This document shows, piece after piece, positions 60,405 to 64,000 of a stretch of 64,000 bases of DNA. The number at the start of each line of letters is the position of its first letter. The stretch's first letter is position 1. The stretch spans positions 3,410,001 through 3,474,000 of the forward strand of contig NZ_CP058348.1 in NCBI RefSeq assembly GCF_013752535.1. Reading direction: 5' to 3'. The position numbers and the translations under genes are program-made. The notes below the pieces were generated by a model. The model saw only the letters and a list, made by a program, of their open reading frames with translations. It did not search any database and was not told where the DNA came from. The stretch is from Bdellovibrio sp. KM01. GTDB taxonomy: Bacteria; Bdellovibrionota; Bdellovibrionia; Bdellovibrionales; Bdellovibrionaceae.

Positions 60405-61394
60405 ATGGCAACTTTCAATAAAAAGATCAAAAGATTAGGTGTGTATACAAGTGGTGGCGATGCGCCGGGGATGAATGCTGCTCTAAGAGCGGTGGTTCGC
60501 GCAGGTATCGCAAACAAACTCGAAGTTTTCGCGGTCATGCAAGGTTATGTGGGCATGATTGAAAATCATATCGAATCGATCGATCAACGTTATGTTGCCA
60601 ACATCATCCAGCGTGGTGGAACTGTTATTAAAACAGGTCGCTCGACTGAATTTACAAAACCTGAGGGTCGCGCGAAAGCTGTCGCGAATTTGAAAGCCCA
60701 CGATATCGATGCTTTGGTTTGTATCGGTGGTGATGGTTCTTTCCGCGGAGCCCATGCTTTGTGGGAAGAACATCAAATTCCTATCGTCGGTGTTCCGGGC
60801 ACCATTGATAATGACGTTTATGGGTCTGATAAAACGATTGGTTTCGACACGGCTGTGAACACGGCTCTAGAAGCTATCGACAGAATTCGCGACACGGCGG
60901 CTTCTCATGACCGTTTGTTCATCGTTGAAGTGATGGGCCGCAACTCTGGCTTTATCGCTTCTGCTGTGGGTCTTGCGGGTGGAGCGGAAGAAATTTTCGC
61001 ACCGGAATCATTGACGACTGTTGATAAAGCTGTGGACCGCATCAAAGACGGTATTGCTCGTGGCAAAACTAGCTCTATTCTTGTGACAGCCGAAGGCCAA
61101 AAACCAGGCCGCGCTTATGATTTAGCGGATGCTATTCGTAAGAAAACCGGCTGGGATGCAAAAGTTTGCATCTTGGGTCACCAACAACGTGGTGGCTCTC
61201 CGACTGCTGCTGACCGCATTCTTGCAAGCCGCATGGGCGCCGCCGCTGTGGATTCATTGCTGAAAGGTCATTGCGACATCATGATCGGCACTGAAGGGGA
61301 AAAATTGATTGAAGTTCCTCTCGATATTGTAACGAAAAATGAAAGAAAAGCGCATCTTGACTTGATCAGTCTTGCAAGTGTTTTGGCCACTTAA
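60405..61394 (+). CDS. pfkA: 6-phosphofructokinase (ATP-dependent type)
   Basis: 329 residues from the ATG at 60405; the open frame reaches 147 bases further, but only by translating the inverted repeat. Committing step of glycolysis, fructose-6-phosphate to fructose-1,6-bisphosphate. Motifs: GVYTSGGDAPGMNAALRAVVR, GGDGSFRGA (Gly at the position that favours ATP over PPi), PGTIDNDVYGSDKTIGFDTA (catalytic TIDND), VEVMGRNSGFIA, and LGHQQRGGSPTAADR. No clear ribosome binding site precedes the ATG. The long hairpin just upstream may affect its expression. Confidence 0.96.
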   Translation: MATFNKKIKRLGVYTSGGDAPGMNAALRAVVRAGIANKLEVFAVMQGYVGMIENHIESIDQRYVANIIQRGGTVIKTGRSTEFTKPEGRAKAVANLKAHDIDALVCIGGDGSFRGAHALWEEHQIPIVGVPGTIDNDVYGSDKTIGFDTAVNTALEAIDRIRDTAASHDRLFIVEVMGRNSGFIASAVGLAGGAEEIFAPESLTTVDKAVDRIKDGIARGKTSSILVTAEGQKPGRAYDLADAIRKKTGWDAKVCILGHQQRGGSPTAADRILASRMGAAAVDSLLKGHCDIMIGTEGEKLIEVPLDIVTKNERKAHLDLISLASVLAT

Positions 61395-61400
61395 AAACTC

Positions 61401-61467
61401 TTGACCTCTTTTGTAGATACTTGAATTCTAAACGCTATTCGCGTTTTAGAATTACAAAAGAGGTCAA
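61401..61467 (+). promoter_or_regulatory. Long hairpin masking the ribosome binding site of the binding-protein gene
   Basis: TTGACCTCTTTTGTA (61401-61415) pairs perfectly with the 15 bases ending just before the ATG (61453-61467), which contain AAAAGAGG. After a 9-base bulge, ATTCTAAACGC pairs with GCGTTTTAGAAT across a 5-base loop. The hairpin starts 6 bases after the pfkA stop and has no T-run. Confidence 0.85.
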
Positions 61468-61468
61468 C

Positions 61469-62590
61469 ATGAAACGTCTGGTACTTTCCCTATTACTAGT
61501 ACTTCCTTTACTAGCGAGCTGTACAAAAAAAGAAAACGAAATCGTGATCGGTGAATACGACTCCTTGTCTGGAAGCGATGCCACTTTTGGCTTGAGCTCT
61601 AACAAGGGTGTTCGTTTGGCATTTGATGAAATCAATGCTGCTGGCGGTATCAAAGGTAAAAAAATCGAATTAAAAACGATGGACGATCAAGGTAAGAACG
61701 AGGAAGCCGCTGCTGCGACAACTCGCTTGATCACACAAAATAAAGTTGTTGCGATTATCGGTGGCGTTGCCAGCGGTCGTTCTAAAGCAGCCGCTCCAAT
61801 TGCTCAGGCAAAAGGTGTTCCTTTTGTATCCCCGGCTTCCACAAATCCTGATGTGACCAAAATCGGAGATTACGTTTTCCGTATTTGCTTCATCGATCCG
61901 TTCCAAGGTTCTGTGATGGCGAAATTTGCCAGCGAAAATCTTAAGATCAAAAAAGTCGCTATTCTTCGCGACGTTAAAAATGATTACTCAGTAGGTTTGG
62001 CTGATGCCTTCCTGACTGACTTCAAAAAACGCGGTGGCGAAATCGTAGCTGATGTTTCCTACCAAGCGGGCGATATTGATTTCAAAGCGCAATTGACTCA
62101 AATCCGCTCTAAAAACCCTGAAGCACTTTATGTTCCCGGTTATTACACTGAAGTTGGTTTGATCGCACAACAAGCGCGTCAATTGGGTATCAAAGCTCCA
62201 TTGATGGGTGGCGACGGCTGGGATTCTGATAAACTTCATGAAATCGGAAAAGAAGCTATCAACGGTAACTACTATTCAAATCACTACACTGTTGAATCAA
62301 CAGATCCTGCTGTGACTGAATTTATCAAAAAGTTCAAAGCGAAATACAACGAAACTCCGGACGCATTGGCGGCTTTGGGTTACGATGCCGCAAAAATCTT
62401 GGCTGGTGCAATTGAGCGCTCTGCAGACTTGTCAGGCAAAGCGATCCGTGATGAACTGGCTAAAACTAAAGATTTCCCGGGTGTGACGGGTAAGATCTCC
62501 TTGAATGAAAACCGCGATGCTGTGAAAAGCGCTGTGGTGATTCAAGTGGACGGACCAAATCGCAAGTACATCACGACAGTGACACCATAA
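61469..62590 (+). CDS. livJ: Branched-chain amino acid ABC transporter substrate-binding lipoprotein
   Basis: 373 residues from the ATG at 61469; AAGAGG lies 5 bases upstream. The lipobox LLASC makes it a lipid-anchored form rather than a free periplasmic protein. Type I periplasmic-binding fold of the Leu/Ile/Val family: GEYDSLSGSDATFGLSSNKGVRLAFDEINAAGGI, ELKTMDDQGKNEEAAAATTRLI, PFVSPASTNPDVT, DYVFRICFIDPFQG, LGYDAAKILAGAI. Exact ligand unknown. First gene of livJ-H-M, 23 bases before livH. Its start site sits in a hairpin. Confidence 0.93.
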   Translation: MKRLVLSLLLVLPLLASCTKKENEIVIGEYDSLSGSDATFGLSSNKGVRLAFDEINAAGGIKGKKIELKTMDDQGKNEEAAAATTRLITQNKVVAIIGGVASGRSKAAAPIAQAKGVPFVSPASTNPDVTKIGDYVFRICFIDPFQGSVMAKFASENLKIKKVAILRDVKNDYSVGLADAFLTDFKKRGGEIVADVSYQAGDIDFKAQLTQIRSKNPEALYVPGYYTEVGLIAQQARQLGIKAPLMGGDGWDSDKLHEIGKEAINGNYYSNHYTVESTDPAVTEFIKKFKAKYNETPDALAALGYDAAKILAGAIERSADLSGKAIRDELAKTKDFPGVTGKISLNENRDAVKSAVVIQVDGPNRKYITTVTP

Positions 62591-62613
62591 TAGGTCACTA
62601 ACGAAGGACAGAC

Positions 62614-63516
62614 ATGCAGGATTTCGTACAACATTTGATTAATGGTATCAGCCTTGGCTCCATCTACGCATTGATCGCCCTCGGCTACACCATGGTGTAC
62701 GGAATCCTGAAAATGATTAACTTTGCCCACTCGGATGTTTACATGGTGGGCGCCTTCGGAGCTTTCTATATCGCCCGCGCATTTGGAATCGAAGCAAATC
62801 CTGGCGTCGGTTCTCTTGCGATCCTTCTGATTTCCTCCATGCTTGTGTGCAGTATCCTGGGTCTTTTGATTGAAAGACTGGCCTACCGCCCTCTTCGTAA
62901 TGCACCAAAACTAAATATCCTGATCACAGCCATCGGTGTGAGTTTGTTTTTAGAATATGGTGGCCAAGCTTTGTTCGGAGCCAATCCCAGAGTTTTTCCT
63001 GAAGTCATGAAAGATTTTGTGATTTTCTCCTTCGGTAACGTCGAGTTGAAATCCTTCGACGTCACAGTTCTGATCGTCAGCGTTCTGGCGATGTTGGGAC
63101 TGCAATATCTGATCTATAAAACCAAACTAGGCAAAGCGATGCGCGCTGTCAGTGCCAATGCATCGGTTGCAAGTCTTTTGGGAGTGAATCCCGATAAGAT
63201 TATCGCTTTCACTTTTATCGTCGGCTCCGCACTTGCCGGTGTCGGCAGCGTTCTCGTGGGCATGAAATATCCAAAGATCGATCCTTTGATGGGAATGATG
63301 ATCGGGATGAAAGCTTTCGTTGCTGCAGTTCTTGGTGGTATCGGAAATGTTCGTGGCGCCGTTCTGGGCGCATTGATCATGGGTCTTTCAGAAGAAATGG
63401 TCGTGGCCTACTTGTCTTCGACTTACCGTGATGCTTTGGCTTTCGGTATTTTGATTGCGATTTTGATCTTTAAACCTGCCGGCTTGCTGGGCAAATACTC
63501 TGTGGAGAAAGTGTGA
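62614..63516 (+). CDS. livH: Branched-chain amino acid ABC permease LivH
   Basis: 300 residues with about eight membrane helices. Family pattern: LINGISLGSIYALIALGYTMVYGILKMINFAHSDVYMVGAFGA at the N-terminus, and GSALAGVGSVLVG...MMIGMKAFVAAVLGGIGNVRGAVLGALIMGLSE near the end (EAA-like loop that meets the ATPase). AAGGA lies before the ATG. The stop overlaps livM by one base (TGATG). Confidence 0.96.
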   Translation: MQDFVQHLINGISLGSIYALIALGYTMVYGILKMINFAHSDVYMVGAFGAFYIARAFGIEANPGVGSLAILLISSMLVCSILGLLIERLAYRPLRNAPKLNILITAIGVSLFLEYGGQALFGANPRVFPEVMKDFVIFSFGNVELKSFDVTVLIVSVLAMLGLQYLIYKTKLGKAMRAVSANASVASLLGVNPDKIIAFTFIVGSALAGVGSVLVGMKYPKIDPLMGMMIGMKAFVAAVLGGIGNVRGAVLGALIMGLSEEMVVAYLSSTYRDALAFGILIAILIFKPAGLLGKYSVEKV

Positions 63517-64000
63517 TGATTCGCGCGTTCAAGAATCCTCTTTTATCTTTGCTTGGTGTTTTAGCGGTCGGTGCGATCTTCCAATTTGCATTTGATGAAT
63601 ACATTCAGTTGATGGTTTTATTCATCACCGTGAACTGCCTGATGGCGATGAGCTTGAATCTGGTAAATGGCTACACAGGTCAGTTTTCACTGGGGCATGC
63701 AGGCTTCATGGCGATCGGTGCTTACTTTACGGCTTACGCCTCCACTCATTGGAATTTTCTTCCGGCAGAGCTCCAAGGCGTGTCCTTCTTTATTTTTGCT
63801 ATCGGCAGCGGTCTTGCGGCGGCTTTGGCGGGTTTCCTGGTCGGCCTTCCTTCCTTGCGATTGAAAGGTGACTACCTGGCGATCGTGACTTTGGGTTTTG
63901 GTGAAATCATTCGTGTGTCCTTGCTGAATATGGATGTTTTGGGTGGCCCTCGTGGTTTCGCAAACATTCCTGGGTTTTCGAATTTCTATATGTCTTATTC
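63516..64000 (+). CDS. livM: Branched-chain amino acid ABC permease LivM (3' end outside window)
   Basis: First 161 residues only; the window ends inside the gene. Early membrane helices (LLSLLGVLAVGAIFQFAF, LMVLFITVNCLMAMSLNLV), then the LivM signature NGYTGQFSLGHAGFMAIGAYFTAY and LRLKGDYLAIVTLGFGEIIRV, followed by GGPRGFANIP. Coupled to livH. The ATPase genes livG and livF are expected beyond the window. Confidence 0.95.
   Translation, partial: MIRAFKNPLLSLLGVLAVGAIFQFAFDEYIQLMVLFITVNCLMAMSLNLVNGYTGQFSLGHAGFMAIGAYFTAYASTHWNFLPAELQGVSFFIFAIGSGLAAALAGFLVGLPSLRLKGDYLAIVTLGFGEIIRVSLLNMDVLGGPRGFANIPGFSNFYMSY

Noticed and set aside
63667-63864. Rightward 65-residue frame inside livM
   Set aside because: It is a shadow frame; the livM frame from 63516 stays open to the window end and carries all family motifs.

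Overview
The window is a gene-dense stretch of a Gram-negative, polarly flagellated bacterial chromosome. The best match I can suggest is Bdellovibrio or a close relative. Supporting signs are the many secreted small proteins and lipoproteins, a second GroES with a long basic N-terminal tail, an RpoH-type sigma factor near a flagellar operon that ends flhF-flhG-fliA, many porin-like and other outer-membrane barrels, and moderate GC. This assignment is inference; there is no rRNA here to confirm it. I saw no tRNA, rRNA, CRISPR array, insertion sequence or phage.

Layout. 1-3.5 kb: end of a histidine kinase, then a coupled secretin-ATPase pair (CpaC/CpaF type). 3.5-9.5 kb: a DUF1266 protein, a DUF4097-like protein, aspS, a small PHA-system protein, an RpoH-like sigma factor and two tiny secreted proteins. 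9.6-20.5 kb: one tightly packed leftward flagellar export and regulation operon, fliL-M-N-O-P-Q-R-flhB-flhA-flhF-flhG-fliA, closed by a clear terminator. 20.7-30.8 kb: a small helical protein, a DUF2914 membrane protein, suhB, a SPOR-domain protein, a methyltransferase, a coupled lipoprotein metalloprotease/outer-membrane protein pair, a UvrD/PcrA helicase and secreted proteins. 30.8-42.6 kb: a lysine 2,3-aminomutase-type radical SAM enzyme, a Q-rich secreted protein, an A/T-rich pair of lipoproteins (one with ankyrin repeats), an outer-membrane porin, the tailed GroES, a class A PBP and an MBL-fold hydrolase.

42.7-47.7 kb is the most interesting part. A radical SAM/SPASM maturase overlaps by 14 bases the start of a 34-residue peptide gene. 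These are followed on the same strand by a CHASE2 histidine kinase and an NtrC-family response regulator. This looks like an unrecognised RiPP (modified peptide) locus, possibly tied to a signalling pathway.

47.9-57.4 kb: lspA, a two-gene secreted pair, a RegB/RegA-like redox two-component system, a metal-uptake operon (outer-membrane barrel plus ZnuA/C/B-like ABC transporter), and a cNMP-binding/pseudo-receiver/RsbW-like regulator. 57.5-64 kb: lgt, a lipoprotein, yacG, HU, pfkA and the start of a branched-chain amino acid ABC operon (livJ-H-M, cut by the window end).

A second theme is intergenic structure. Long inverted repeats occur at 7122-7253, 21081-21118, 59225-59277, 60228-60379 and 61401-61467. 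Two of them enclose the ribosome binding site or start codon of the next gene. They are not ordinary terminators and deserve a genome-wide look.
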